Of a DNA stretch of 64,000 bases, positions 16,111-25,381 are shown piece after piece; positions within the stretch are counted from its first letter, which is position 1, and every line of letters begins with the position of its first letter. The position numbers and the translations under genes were made by a program. Under the pieces are notes generated by a model. That model was not told where the DNA came from, ran no database searches, and saw only the letters and a list, made by a program, of their open reading frames with translations. The stretch lies in the NCBI GenBank assembly GCA_964586865.1, contig CAZPJM010000002.1, positions 1 through 64,000 of the forward strand, in the 5' to 3' direction. The DNA is from REDI01 sp964586865. Its GTDB lineage: Bacteria; Myxococcota_A; UBA796; GCA-2862545.

Positions 16111-19100
16111 TGGGGTCGGGCATCCCCGAGCCCGCCCGGAGCCGTGTCCTCGTCGCCGTCCTCGGCGGGCGCCGGCGCATCCTCGGCGTCCTCGGCGTCC
16201 TCCTGGCCCAGGAGCTTCTTGCCGAGCTGCTTGCCCGCCCAGACCAGATCCTCCAGGATCATGTAGCCAGCGGGCACCACCAGCAGGATGACGAAGGTGG
16301 CGAACAGGATCCCGAAGCCCAGGCTGATGGCCATGGGCACGATGAAGCGGGCCTGGACGCTCTGCTCGAAGATGAGGGGCAGGAGCCCGAAGAAGGTGGT
16401 GAAGGAGGTCAGCAGGATGGGCCGCAGGCGCCGGGTGCCCGCCCAGATGATGGCCGTGAGGGGATCGTCGCCCTCGCGACGCCGGTTGTTGGCCGCGTCC
16501 ATGAGCACCAGGCTGTCGTTCACCACCACGCCCGACAGCGCCACGATGCCGAAGGCGCTCACCATGGAGAGGCTGTAGCCGAGCGCGATGTGGCCCAGCA
16601 CGGCCCCCACGAAGCCCAGCGGGATGGCCCCCATGATGACGAAGGGCTGGAGGTAGCTGCGGAAGGGGATGGCGAGCAGGGCGTAGATGACGATGAGCGC
16701 CACCAGGTAGTAGAGCGCCAGGGTCTCGAAGGCCTCGCCCAGATCGGCCTGGCTGCCCGCGAATCGGATCTCCAGGTCGGGGTAGCGCTCCTGGAACCCG
16801 GGGAAGACGTTGTTGGACAGGTCGCGGGTCACCCGCTGGTTGCTGTCCACCCCCTCGGCGAGCAGGGCGGTGATGTCGATGACCCGCTGGCCATCCTCCC
16901 GGGTGATGTCGGTGGGCGAGGTGGTGCGGGTGACGTCGGCCACCTGCCCCAGCGGGGTGAAGCCGCCGCCCGGGGTCCGGATGCGGAGCTGCTCGAGATC
17001 GTACTCGCTGGTGCGCTGATCCCTGGGCAGGCGGACCTTCACCTTGACCTCGTTCCGGCCGCGCTGCTCGCGCAGGGCCTCGGCGCCGAAGAAGGCGCTC
17101 CGGAGCTGCCGGCCCACCTCGTTGCTCGTGAGCCCGAGGGTCGTGGCCATGGGCTCGAGGGTGTAGGTGAGCTGGGGCTTGCCCGCGCTGTAGCTGTTCT
17201 TCACCCCGGTCAGATCCGAGTAGCTCCGGATCTTCTCCTCCATCTCCGAGGAGGCCTTCACCAGCGTGTCCAGGTCGGGGTGGGTGAGCTGCACGTTCAG
17301 GTCGGCCTCGCCGCCCGGCCCCACGTTGGCGTTGAAGGTGAGCGATTCGAGCCCGAGGATGGTGGGCACGGCCCGCTCCCAGGCATTGGCCACCTGGGTC
17401 GCGGTGACGTCGCGCTTCTCGCTGCCCACCAGCTCCATCTCGATGGTGACCAGGTGGCTGCCGCTCGAGGCCTGCCCGCCCACCGGGCCGCCGGCGGAGG
17501 GCCCCTCGCCCACCTTGCTGTAGACGCCCACCAGGACGTCTTCGGCACCGAGCTCGGCCATGGCCGCGCGGGCTCCCTCCTCGAGCTGGCGTCGCACCCG
17601 CTCGCTGGCGTCCAGGGGAGCGCCGTACGGCAGCTGGGCGGCGGCGGTGATCCGGTTGCCCTCCAGGACGGGGAACGGGGTGGCCGGCACGAAGCCGCTG
17701 CCCACCAGGCCCGCCACCAGGAGGAAGACGGCCGCCGAGGCCCCCACCAGCACGTAGCGCCACTCCACCAGGGCCCGCAGGACGGGCTCGTAGACGCGCT
17801 CGTTGAACCACTTCAGCCCGGCGCCCACCTTGGAGCTGGGCCAGTCGAGCCACTTGAGGTGCCGATCCGCGAAGCGCTCCACGAAGGTCATGTGACCCAG
17901 GTGGCTGGGCAGGATGAGGAAGGACTCCACCAGGCTGAAGATGAGGACGGCCAGCACGATGCCGGGCAGGATGCGGAAGATCTTGCCGGTCACGCCGGGC
18001 ACGAAGAACATGGGCGAGAAGGCGGCGATGGTGGTGAGGATGGCGAAGGTGACCGGGATGGCCATCTCCCGCGCGCCCTTCACCGCCGCTTCCATGGGCT
18101 TCAGGCCCTGCTCCAGCTTCTCGTAGATGTTCTCGCCCACCACGATGGCATCGTCGACGACCAGGCCCAGCACGATGATGAAGGCGAAGAGGCTGATCAT
18201 GTTGATGGTGATGTCCAGCCCCGGCAGGAGCGCGAAGGCGCCCAGGAAGCTGATGGGGATGCCGATGGCGGTCCAGAAGGCCAGGCGGACGTTGAGGAAG
18301 AGGTAGAGCACCACCAGCACCAGGATGAGGCCCTGGGCGGCGTTGGAGACCAGCAGGTCGATGCGCTGCTCCAGGAGCTCGCTGTCGTCGTTGAGGGTGG
18401 CCACCTCGATGTTGGGCGGCAGGGTCGCCTCGAGCTCGGCGGCGTACGCCTTCACCGCGTCGGCCACGGCCTGCGGGGTCTCGTCGCCCACCCGGTAGGC
18501 GATGACCTGCACCGCGCGCTTGCCCTCGAAGTAGCTCGCCTGGTCGTTCTCCTCGTAGGAATCCTGGATGGTGGCGATGTCACCCAGGCGCAGGGTGGCC
18601 CCGTCCTGGGTGCCCCGGACGATGATGTCCTGGAAGGCGTCGCCGGTGCGGCGCCGATCGTCGACCTTGACCAGCAGCTCGCCCCGCTCGGTGTCGACGC
18701 CACCGGCCGGCAGCTCGACGCTGGCGGCCCGGACCGACATGGCGACCTCGTCCAGGGTGAGCCCGTAGCGCTGCAGGGTCTCGCGGGAGATCTCGATGGA
18801 GACCTCGTTGGGCGGGATGCCCTGGAGCTCCACCAGGGTGATGTCGGGGTGGGCGAGCAGCTCCGTTCGGGCATCCTCGGCCAGGTCCTGCAGCGTGGTG
18901 AGCGGCTGGTCGCCGGCGATGACCAGGTTGATCACCTTGCGCTGGTTCTCCAGCAGGCTGACCCGGGGCTCCTCGGCGTCGTCCGGGAAGCTCGTGATGC
19001 CGTCGACGGCGTTCTTCACGTCGGCGAGCACCTTGTCGGGGCTGGCTCCCAGGAGGAGCTCGACGGTGACGGCCCCGTAGCCCTCGGCGGCGGTGGCGTT

Positions 19101-19364
19101 GACCGACTTGACCCCGTCCAGGCCGCGGACCTCCTCCTCGATGGCGAGGACGATGCCCTGCTCGACCTCGTCCGGGGAGGCGCCCGGGTAGGGCACCCGC
19201 ACGCTGACCACGTCCAGGCTGAACTCGGGAAAGACCTCCTGCCGGACCTGGAAGAGGCCCAGGATGATCCCTCCGAGGAGGATGGCGAACATGAGCAGGT
19301 TGGCGGCGACGGTGTTGTGCGTCATCCAACCGATGACGCCACCCTTCAGCTTCTTGTCAGCCAT
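16098..19364 (-). CDS. RND efflux pump inner-membrane subunit
   Basis: A 1088-residue RND permease. It has twelve membrane helices in two halves, each with a large periplasmic loop. The first helix is ANLLMFAILLGGIILGLFQV; helix 4 carries the proton-relay pair in GLVVDDAIVVGENI; the equivalent in the second half is GVVVNDSLVLMDAANN. The first loop begins with VRVPYPGASPDEVEQGIVLA, a usual signature. It lacks the Lys of AcrB helix 10, as do many non-AcrB members. The C-terminus is acidic and Ala-rich. The pump would work with the MFP and OMF encoded just upstream; the gap to the MFP stop is 3 nt. Substrates are unknown. Confidence 0.92.
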   Translation of the reverse strand: MADKKLKGGVIGWMTHNTVAANLLMFAILLGGIILGLFQVRQEVFPEFSLDVVSVRVPYPGASPDEVEQGIVLAIEEEVRGLDGVKSVNATAAEGYGAVTVELLLGASPDKVLADVKNAVDGITSFPDDAEEPRVSLLENQRKVINLVIAGDQPLTTLQDLAEDARTELLAHPDITLVELQGIPPNEVSIEISRETLQRYGLTLDEVAMSVRAASVELPAGGVDTERGELLVKVDDRRRTGDAFQDIIVRGTQDGATLRLGDIATIQDSYEENDQASYFEGKRAVQVIAYRVGDETPQAVADAVKAYAAELEATLPPNIEVATLNDDSELLEQRIDLLVSNAAQGLILVLVVLYLFLNVRLAFWTAIGIPISFLGAFALLPGLDITINMISLFAFIIVLGLVVDDAIVVGENIYEKLEQGLKPMEAAVKGAREMAIPVTFAILTTIAAFSPMFFVPGVTGKIFRILPGIVLAVLIFSLVESFLILPSHLGHMTFVERFADRHLKWLDWPSSKVGAGLKWFNERVYEPVLRALVEWRYVLVGASAAVFLLVAGLVGSGFVPATPFPVLEGNRITAAAQLPYGAPLDASERVRRQLEEGARAAMAELGAEDVLVGVYSKVGEGPSAGGPVGGQASSGSHLVTIEMELVGSEKRDVTATQVANAWERAVPTILGLESLTFNANVGPGGEADLNVQLTHPDLDTLVKASSEMEEKIRSYSDLTGVKNSYSAGKPQLTYTLEPMATTLGLTSNEVGRQLRSAFFGAEALREQRGRNEVKVKVRLPRDQRTSEYDLEQLRIRTPGGGFTPLGQVADVTRTTSPTDITREDGQRVIDITALLAEGVDSNQRVTRDLSNNVFPGFQERYPDLEIRFAGSQADLGEAFETLALYYLVALIVIYALLAIPFRSYLQPFVIMGAIPLGFVGAVLGHIALGYSLSMVSAFGIVALSGVVVNDSLVLMDAANNRRREGDDPLTAIIWAGTRRLRPILLTSFTTFFGLLPLIFEQSVQARFIVPMAISLGFGILFATFVILLVVPAGYMILEDLVWAGKQLGKKLLGQEDAEDAEDAPAPAEDGDEDTAPGGLGDARPQPAK

Positions 19365-19367
19365 GGC

Positions 19368-20537
19368 CTACTCCCCGCCCATCTGGGCGACCTGGGCCTC
19401 GGCGGCCACCGGCATGCCCTGCACCGGCTGAGCCAGGGCGGTGACCACCGCTCGATCGCCGGGCTCGAGCCCGTCGGTGACGTAGACATGATCCTCGGTG
19501 CGCCACCCGACCTGCACCTCGCGTCGCTGGAGGGTGTCGTCGGCGGCGACCCAGACCGCCTCGGTGCCGTCGAGGGCCGCGCGAGGCACGGCCACCACCC
19601 CGTCGAGGGTGCGGCCCACCAGCTCCACCTCGACGAAGGCGCCGGGCAGGAGAGGCTCCTGGCCGGATATGGGGGTCTCGACGCGGACGGTCACCTGGGC
19701 GGTGCGGGTCTGGCCGTCCAGCTCGCCGCTCACGCCGGTGAGGCGGCCGGGGCGCACCACCCGGGCCTCGTCGGTCAGGTCCTGGGAGACCCGGGCGGGG
19801 GAGCCCAGCTCGGCGTTCACCCCGGGGATGTCCAGGACCGAGAGCTCCTCGACGGGCACCGAGGCCACCACGCGGACGGCGTCGGTCCCGACCAGGGTGA
19901 CGGCCTGGGTGGAGGGGCCTGCGAACTGGCCCAGGTCGGTCTGCTCGGAGACCACGATGGCGTTGAAGGGCGCCTGGAGGCGGGTGCGGGCCAGATTCTT
20001 GCGGGCCCGGGCCACCGCCGCCTCGGCGCTCTTGACGTTCGCCCGAGCCACCTCGAGGTGGGGCTCGCGGAGGGTGAGGGAGTCGGCCTCGTCCTGGGCG
20101 CCCAGCAGCTCCACCTCGCGGCGGGCGGTGAGCTGGCGCTTCTCCTCCAGGGCCAGCTCGAGCCGGGCCTGGGCCAGGCGTGCCTCCTCGGCGGCGAGGG
20201 CCGAGACGTAGTCCTGGGCGTCCACCTTGAGCAGGGTCTCCCCTTCCTCGAAGCGGCCGCCCGGGTGGAGGTCGGGGCTCACCCAGGTGACCCTGCCCTG
20301 GACCTCGGGGGAGAGGGCCACCTGCTGGTCGGCCTGGACGGTGCCGTTGACCCGGACCAGGGCGGCGGTGGAGATGGGCTCGAGGGGCACCACCTCGACC
20401 GGGGTGGGCGCCTTCTCGGGCTCGCCGCTGTCGGCGCCCGGCGCCCCGAAGATCATCGCCGCGGCACCGCCGGCCCCGCAGGCCACCAGCCCCAGCGGAA
20501 GGACCCCCCGCGTGAGGATTCGACCGAGGATCGTCAT
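19368..20537 (-). CDS. RND-type membrane fusion protein (periplasmic adaptor)
   Basis: A 389-residue adaptor beginning at the ATG that overlaps the OMF stop (ATGA); the frame upstream is shadow sequence. An N-terminal helix (GVLPLGLVACGAGGAAAMIF) serves as signal or anchor; its Cys lies in LVAC, so a lipidated form is possible. VNGTVQADQQVALSPEVQGR and TRLQAPFNAIVVSEQTDLGQ are the two lipoyl halves, with a coiled-coil hairpin between them (about residues 110-180). AQVTVRVETPISGQEPLLPG belongs to the barrel, with a membrane-proximal domain at the C-terminus. It fits the MFP role in the adjacent RND system. Confidence 0.9.
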   Translation of the reverse strand: MTILGRILTRGVLPLGLVACGAGGAAAMIFGAPGADSGEPEKAPTPVEVVPLEPISTAALVRVNGTVQADQQVALSPEVQGRVTWVSPDLHPGGRFEEGETLLKVDAQDYVSALAAEEARLAQARLELALEEKRQLTARREVELLGAQDEADSLTLREPHLEVARANVKSAEAAVARARKNLARTRLQAPFNAIVVSEQTDLGQFAGPSTQAVTLVGTDAVRVVASVPVEELSVLDIPGVNAELGSPARVSQDLTDEARVVRPGRLTGVSGELDGQTRTAQVTVRVETPISGQEPLLPGAFVEVELVGRTLDGVVAVPRAALDGTEAVWVAADDTLQRREVQVGWRTEDHVYVTDGLEPGDRAVVTALAQPVQGMPVAAEAQVAQMGGE

Positions 20538-21961
20538 GGGGCAGCCTCCGCAGACTGGGCGAGATCGGTGGTCCAGGACCCGCCGAGGGCCTGGTGGAGC
20601 GAGATGCGGGCCGACCACAGGTCGCGGCGGCCCTGAAGGAGCTGGAGCTCGGCGCTCTGGCGGGTGCCGAGGGTGCTCTGGACGTTGAGCCAGGTGGTGA
20701 GCCCGTCCAGGTACTGGCGGCGCGCGGCCTGGTAGGCGGCGTCCGCCGCGTCGAGCTGGGCCTGGTAGGCGGCCACGGCCTCGGCCTGGGCGGCCTCCTG
20801 GGCCAGGGCGGCCTCCACGTCCTGCACCGCCCGCAGGACGGTGCCGCGGTAGGCGGCCTCCTGGGCCTCGACCACGCCCCGAGCCTGCCGGATCTGACCG
20901 AGGGTCCGGCCCCCGTTGAACAGGGGGACCGTGATGTTGGCGCCCGCGTTCCAGTAGGTCTGGTCGCTGAACTCCGCCAGGTCGAAGTACTGCCAGCCCG
21001 CCGTGGCGGAGACGCCGACGGTGGGGAGCAGCGAGGTGGTGGCGGCCCAGCGCCGGTCCCGGGCGCTCCGGAGGCGGGCCTCGGCGGCCCGGAGGTCGGG
21101 GCGATGGCGGACCAGATCGGCCGGCGTGCCCACCGCCGGCTCGCCGGGCACGCCGGGCAGGGTGTCGGCGGTGGGGACCCGATCCAGGGGGAGCTCGCCC
21201 ATCAGCACGGCCAGGCGCTGCTCGGAGGTCCGCAGCAGCAGGTCGGCCGAGGGACGCTGGGCTTGGGTCGTGGCGAGCTGCTGGCGCTGCTGGAGGACGT
21301 CGAGGGAGGTGGAGTCGCCGCGCTGGTAGCGCAGGTCCAGGACCTCCAGGAGCTCCTCGTTCCGGCCGATCTGGGCATCCACGATGGCCAGGCGTTCCCG
21401 GGCGGTGGCCACGTCCAGGTAGGCGCCCACCACCTGCTCCACCGTGCCCACCCCGGCCTCGGCCAGGTCCTGCCGGGCCGCCTCCGACTCCCGGGTCGCG
21501 GCCTGCCAGGAGGCCACCCCGCTGCCGAAGACATCGAGGTTCCAGTCCGCGTCCAGGGTGGCCGAGCCCTGGCTGTAGGTGCTGGGGGGCTCGGGGGCGC
21601 CGGGCTGCTGGGGCAGGCCGCCGAACTGGAAGCCCAGGCTGTCGGTCGGGGCGACGGTGGTGCGGGCGCTGGCGCTGACCGCGGGCAGGAAGCCGGCGGC
21701 CGCCGACAGGGCGGAGCCCTCGGCCTGGGTCACGGCGGCCCGGGAGCGTCGGAGGTCCGGGTTGCGGGCCAGGGCGATCCGGACCACCTCGGTCAGGCGG
21801 TCATCCCCGAGCTGCTCCCACCAGGGCGTGGCCGGCACCGGATCGGCCCGGCCGCCGGTGAACCGGGCGTCGTCGGGGGGCGCCAGGGCCTCCACCGGAT
21901 CGGCGATGGCCGGGGTCGCGAGGGAGAGCCCGAGGGCCAGGGCGAGGAGGCGGCGACTCAT
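20534..21961 (-). CDS. NodT-type outer-membrane factor of RND system
   Basis: A 475-residue TolC-superfamily protein of the RND-linked NodT group. The signal peptide is RRLLALALGLSLATPAIA. PATPWWEQLGDDRLTEVVRI and ALARNPDLRRSRAAVTQAEG are the typical first repeat; LRYQRGDSTSLDVLQQRQQL and PADLVRHRPDLRAAEARLRS are strong family signatures. It lacks the N-terminal lipidated Cys of many NodT members. Its start overlaps the TetR stop and its stop overlaps the MFP start, both as ATGA, so OMF, MFP and RND are made in fixed ratio from one transcript. Confidence 0.92.
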   Translation of the reverse strand: MSRRLLALALGLSLATPAIADPVEALAPPDDARFTGGRADPVPATPWWEQLGDDRLTEVVRIALARNPDLRRSRAAVTQAEGSALSAAAGFLPAVSASARTTVAPTDSLGFQFGGLPQQPGAPEPPSTYSQGSATLDADWNLDVFGSGVASWQAATRESEAARQDLAEAGVGTVEQVVGAYLDVATARERLAIVDAQIGRNEELLEVLDLRYQRGDSTSLDVLQQRQQLATTQAQRPSADLLLRTSEQRLAVLMGELPLDRVPTADTLPGVPGEPAVGTPADLVRHRPDLRAAEARLRSARDRRWAATTSLLPTVGVSATAGWQYFDLAEFSDQTYWNAGANITVPLFNGGRTLGQIRQARGVVEAQEAAYRGTVLRAVQDVEAALAQEAAQAEAVAAYQAQLDAADAAYQAARRQYLDGLTTWLNVQSTLGTRQSAELQLLQGRRDLWSARISLHQALGGSWTTDLAQSAEAAP

Positions 21962-22557
21962 GGAACCTCCACCGGCGCCACGCCCCGCCACAGGGTGCGC
22001 ACCAGGGAACGGACGTAGGTGGCATCGGCGCCGACGGTGTGGTCCTGCTGGAGCATGTGGCCCAGGTAGGCGCGGACATGGAGACCCCCCATGAACTGCA
22101 TCGCGACGAGGGAGGGGTCGTCCACGGCGATGCGATCGGCCTGCGCCGCTGCGGCGAACCACGCGGTCAGGCGCTGGTGGGCGCGCACCGGGGGAGGCAC
22201 GGCGTAGCGGGCCATGATCCGGTCCGGGTCCACCCCGGCCGACTTGAGCACCATCATGCGAGGCATGAGCGTGCGCATGAAGGAGAGCGCGTCGAGGCCG
22301 ATCTCGGTGAGCTGATCCTCGATCTGCCGGTCGTCCGGCGTGCTGGGGATGCGCTCGAACCACGCGTCGCGCTCCGGAGGGGCGAGGGCTTCGATGATGA
22401 GGTTCTCCTTCGTCTGGAAGCGCTTGAACAGGGCCGCCTGGGAGAGCCCCACCTGGGCCGCGATGTGGGCGGTGCTGACTTGGGCCCCGTGCTCCAGGAA
22501 GCAGTCCCGGGCGATGGCCAGGACCTCTTCGTCGGGGATGTGCCTGCGGCGGGCCAC
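21958..22557 (-). CDS. TetR-family repressor of the RND operon
   Basis: A 199-residue TetR regulator. GTG at 22557 is preferred because GGAG lies 5 nt upstream and the helix-turn-helix begins as usual within 10-15 residues; a GTG at 22596 lies inside the palindrome and would add 13 residues. The DNA-binding part reads EEVLAIARDCFLEHGAQVST and AHIAAQVGLSQAALFKRFQT. The C-terminal ligand domain is unlike any named subgroup. It is the first gene of the efflux operon, coupled to the OMF by ATGA. Two palindromes with identical half-sites lie upstream, so autoregulation is very likely. Confidence 0.9.
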   Translation of the reverse strand: MARRRHIPDEEVLAIARDCFLEHGAQVSTAHIAAQVGLSQAALFKRFQTKENLIIEALAPPERDAWFERIPSTPDDRQIEDQLTEIGLDALSFMRTLMPRMMVLKSAGVDPDRIMARYAVPPPVRAHQRLTAWFAAAAQADRIAVDDPSLVAMQFMGGLHVRAYLGHMLQQDHTVGADATYVRSLVRTLWRGVAPVEVP

Positions 22558-22584
22558 GTGGACTCCGGTGGACGCGGACGGTAA

Positions 22585-22600
22585 GTGAGTGCTCACTCAC
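22585..22600. promoter_or_regulatory. TetR operator candidate 1 (GTGAGTG-CT-CACTCAC)
   Basis: A perfect inverted repeat of 7-bp arms around a 2-bp centre lies 28 bp upstream of the chosen tetR start. The size and half-site suit a TetR dimer. The same arms recur 60-80 bp further upstream. Confidence 0.65.
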
Positions 22601-22659
22601 CCTTGATGATCCAGCCCTAGGCGCCCGTTCGGAACCTGTCCAGCCGTGAGAGTCATTTA

Positions 22660-22679
22660 GTGAGTGACCAGACACTCAC
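22660..22679. promoter_or_regulatory. TetR operator candidate 2 (GTGAGTG-N6-CACTCAC)
   Basis: The same two 7-bp arms as operator 1, now separated by 6 bp (ACCAGA). The shared half-site within one promoter region argues for one regulator; the different spacing (centre-to-centre shift of 4 bp between arms) could mean a weaker site or a different dimer arrangement. Confidence 0.6.
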
Positions 22680-22743
22680 CTTCAGGTGACGGCGCGGCGA
22701 CGACCGCCTCCCCAGCGGGCTCGTCGGGGGGCCTCAGGGATCG

Positions 22744-25308
22744 TCAGGTGGCCGGTGCGCCGCGCTCCAGGTCCACGTCGGGGTCGAGGCGATAGCCGCC
22801 GTCCACCGTCTGGAGCAGCTCGGCGAAGCCCCGGGTCCGGAGGTCGCGGATGGCGGCGTACAGCCTCGCCTTCGCGGCGTCGGGGAGGATCTGCTCGCCG
22901 GGCCAGCCGGCCTCGACCAGCGCATCGGCGCTGAGCGCCCCCGCCGGCTCCTCTTCGCGGTGGCGGGCCAGGGCGGCCAGGATCCGACTGGCGGCCCGAC
23001 GGCGGGAGAGATCCACGTCCTCACCGGTGGGGCTCCGGGCCCAGGTCCCATCCGCCGCCACCACCCAACCGGGCCGTCGCGCCAGGACCCCCTCGGTCAG
23101 GACCCGCATGAAGCGATGGTCGAGGGCGTCGGCACCGCCCCCGGAGAGGGCCTCGCGGACCGCACGACGGGAGGCTCGACCCTCGAGGAAGTCGAGCAGG
23201 ACCGCATCCAGTGGCGGGACCTGGACGGCTTCGGGGGCCTCGGGGAGCTGGCCACGCTCGGCGCGACACAGCCGCCAGGGTCGGTGCAGCAGGGGGCCCA
23301 GGTTCCACCCCCACCCCTCCCGCGCGGCGCGGGCGGCCCAGGCATAGCCCTCCTCGGCGGCCACCAGATCCCCCTCCAGGTGGGCGAGCACCGCCCGGCC
23401 CAGGGCCACCCAGGGCTCACCGCGGCGGGTCTCCAGGCGGCGCAGCTCCCGCTCGGCCATCAGGAGCTCCCGCCGCGCCTCGTCGACCGGCACCCGACCC
23501 ACCCGCGACACCGCCCATCGGGCGTGCAGGTTGGTCGTGACCTCCGGATCCGGGTAGCGCCTGGCGCGCTCGTGGATCCTGGGCCACAGCTCGTCCACCC
23601 CTTCCACGTCGCCTCGGTCGAGCAGGCTGGTGGCCAGGTTGATGAGGACCACGCACTCGACATGCGGGTCGGCCACCCGGTCCAGCAGCTCCCGCGCCAG
23701 CAGCCGGACCTGCGCCGGATCGGGCTCGGCCATGAAGATCTGCGTCTCGAGCACCACGGCGTAGGTCTCGAGATCCACCGAGCGGGCGTGCCGCACGGCC
23801 TCACGCAGGCGCGCCATCGCCTCGCCGTCTCGGCCCAGGCTCCGCAGGAGGCGCCCCCAGCTCCCGAGGGCCCGGGCGAGCAGCTCGGCATCCCCGGAGG
23901 CCCGGGCGGCCTCCACCACGCCGGGCATCTCCTCGAGGGCCTCCTGCCGCTGCCCGGCGTAGAGGCGCTCCACCGCACGGTGGATCCGCAGCCGCAGGAC
24001 CGCCTCCGCCTCGCCGGCGGCCCGGGCCTGCTCCTGGCTCGCGTCCAGCGCGGCGAGGGCCTCGGCGGGCCGTCCCTGCCGGCGCAGGCCCGAAGCGCGG
24101 TTCGTCTCGATCCCGCGCCGCCATCGCCAGGGGATCCGACCCAGGAGCGGCGTCAGGACCGCGTACAGCCCGGGCGCCTCGGCGGGTCGGGCGTGCTCGA
24201 CGTGGGTGGTGAGGGCGCTGGCCACCGCGCCCAGGGCCTGGGGGGGGAGGTCGGCGGGCGCATCGAGCAGACGGCGGAGATCGCGGGAGCGGCGGGCGAT
24301 GCGGCGCCGTGCCGGATGGGGCCGGGAGGCGTGGTAGCGGCGCCACAGCGGCTCGACCCACCGGGCCAGGCCCTCGGCGAAGGCCCGGCGGACCTCCGGG
24401 GGGGGAGGGGCCTCGGTGTGGACGTAGGCCCGCACCTCGGGTCGCAGGGTGAGCAGGACCTCGGGCCCGTCCAGCACCCGACCCACCAGAGAGCGCTTTC
24501 GGAGGGTGAGGATCTCCGGGGGCTCGGCGCCGGCCGCCCGGGCCTCGTCGAGGGTGAACGGGCCGTCGAAGCCCACCAGGACCTGAAGCGTGCGGAGGGC
24601 TCCTGGCTCGAGGCGGTCCACGCTGCGGGCCACCACCGCCGCCAGGGATCGGTGGCCCGGAGGGTGCTCCCCCGGCAGATCGGTGAGGGTGAGACCGGCT
24701 TCGAGGGCCTCCACCAGCCCGGCGACGCCCTGCAGGGGGGTGTGGCCGGCGGCCAGCTCGATGCCGAGGGGCAGGCCGTCGACCAGCCGCACCAGGCGGT
24801 CCACCGCCGCGACGTCGCGCTCCGGATCCACCACCCGCGCGTCGGCCCGCGCCACGAAGAGCTCCCGGGCCGGCTCGGGCCCGAGCGCCGGGACGTCGAC
24901 CACCCGGGCATGGATGGAGCTGGGGATCGTGCGGCTGGTCAGGACCCCCGCCCCACCGGCCTCCACCCAGCCGGCGACGAGCTCCAGGGCCTCGGCATCC
25001 AGGAGATCCAGATCGTCCAGGACGACGCGACCGGGGTGCGCCGCCAGGGCCTCTCCCAACACGGCGGCGGCCTGCCCCGCCCGGCGAGGCACGGGGATGC
25101 CGGTCGCCTCGGCCACCCGGGCCAGGACCTGCCCCCGGTCCCGCGCCCCCGCCAGGTCGACCCACAGCCCCCGGTCGGTCAGCAAGGACCGGGCGATGGA
25201 GGACTTGCCGATCCCCCCGGGTCCCACCAGGAGCACCGGGCCTTCGCCGGCCTCGAGCTGGGCCTCCAGGGACGCGAGAAGCTCGTCCCGACCGTACAGG
25301 CGCTCCAA
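22744..25308 (-). CDS. STAND-type regulator: P-loop ATPase, TPR array, C-terminal winged helix
   Basis: An 854-residue soluble protein. The N-terminus is an NB-ARC/AAA-like module (YGRDELLASLEAQLEAG; Walker A GPGGIGKSS at residues 29-37; Walker B RVVLDDLD near 93-100; GLPLGIELAAGHTPL). The middle (about 380-700) consists of TPR-like helical repeats such as RASGLRRQGRPAEALAALDA. The last 90 residues fold as a winged helix (RAASRILAALARHREEEPAG; AAIRDLRTRGFAELLQTVDG; GYRLDP), like OmpR-type output domains. The order ATPase-TPR-wHTH puts the DNA-binding domain last, unlike SARP/AfsR. The start is TTG, preceded by GGAGG with 6-nt spacing. Likely an ATP-dependent transcription switch; target unknown. 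Confidence 0.75.
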   Translation of the reverse strand: MERLYGRDELLASLEAQLEAGEGPVLLVGPGGIGKSSIARSLLTDRGLWVDLAGARDRGQVLARVAEATGIPVPRRAGQAAAVLGEALAAHPGRVVLDDLDLLDAEALELVAGWVEAGGAGVLTSRTIPSSIHARVVDVPALGPEPARELFVARADARVVDPERDVAAVDRLVRLVDGLPLGIELAAGHTPLQGVAGLVEALEAGLTLTDLPGEHPPGHRSLAAVVARSVDRLEPGALRTLQVLVGFDGPFTLDEARAAGAEPPEILTLRKRSLVGRVLDGPEVLLTLRPEVRAYVHTEAPPPPEVRRAFAEGLARWVEPLWRRYHASRPHPARRRIARRSRDLRRLLDAPADLPPQALGAVASALTTHVEHARPAEAPGLYAVLTPLLGRIPWRWRRGIETNRASGLRRQGRPAEALAALDASQEQARAAGEAEAVLRLRIHRAVERLYAGQRQEALEEMPGVVEAARASGDAELLARALGSWGRLLRSLGRDGEAMARLREAVRHARSVDLETYAVVLETQIFMAEPDPAQVRLLARELLDRVADPHVECVVLINLATSLLDRGDVEGVDELWPRIHERARRYPDPEVTTNLHARWAVSRVGRVPVDEARRELLMAERELRRLETRRGEPWVALGRAVLAHLEGDLVAAEEGYAWAARAAREGWGWNLGPLLHRPWRLCRAERGQLPEAPEAVQVPPLDAVLLDFLEGRASRRAVREALSGGGADALDHRFMRVLTEGVLARRPGWVVAADGTWARSPTGEDVDLSRRRAASRILAALARHREEEPAGALSADALVEAGWPGEQILPDAAKARLYAAIRDLRTRGFAELLQTVDGGYRLDPDVDLERGAPAT

Positions 25309-25381
25309 GCGCCACCTCCGGCCCGAGACTACCGCGCGCCAGGCGAGGCTGTCATCGGCCCCTCTCCCCCTGCGGGCCCGC

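Noticed and set aside
16590..20636. A 1348-codon plus-strand frame across the RND and MFP genes
   Set aside because: Antisense shadow of two confident genes; His/Gln/Gly/Asp-rich low complexity without domains.
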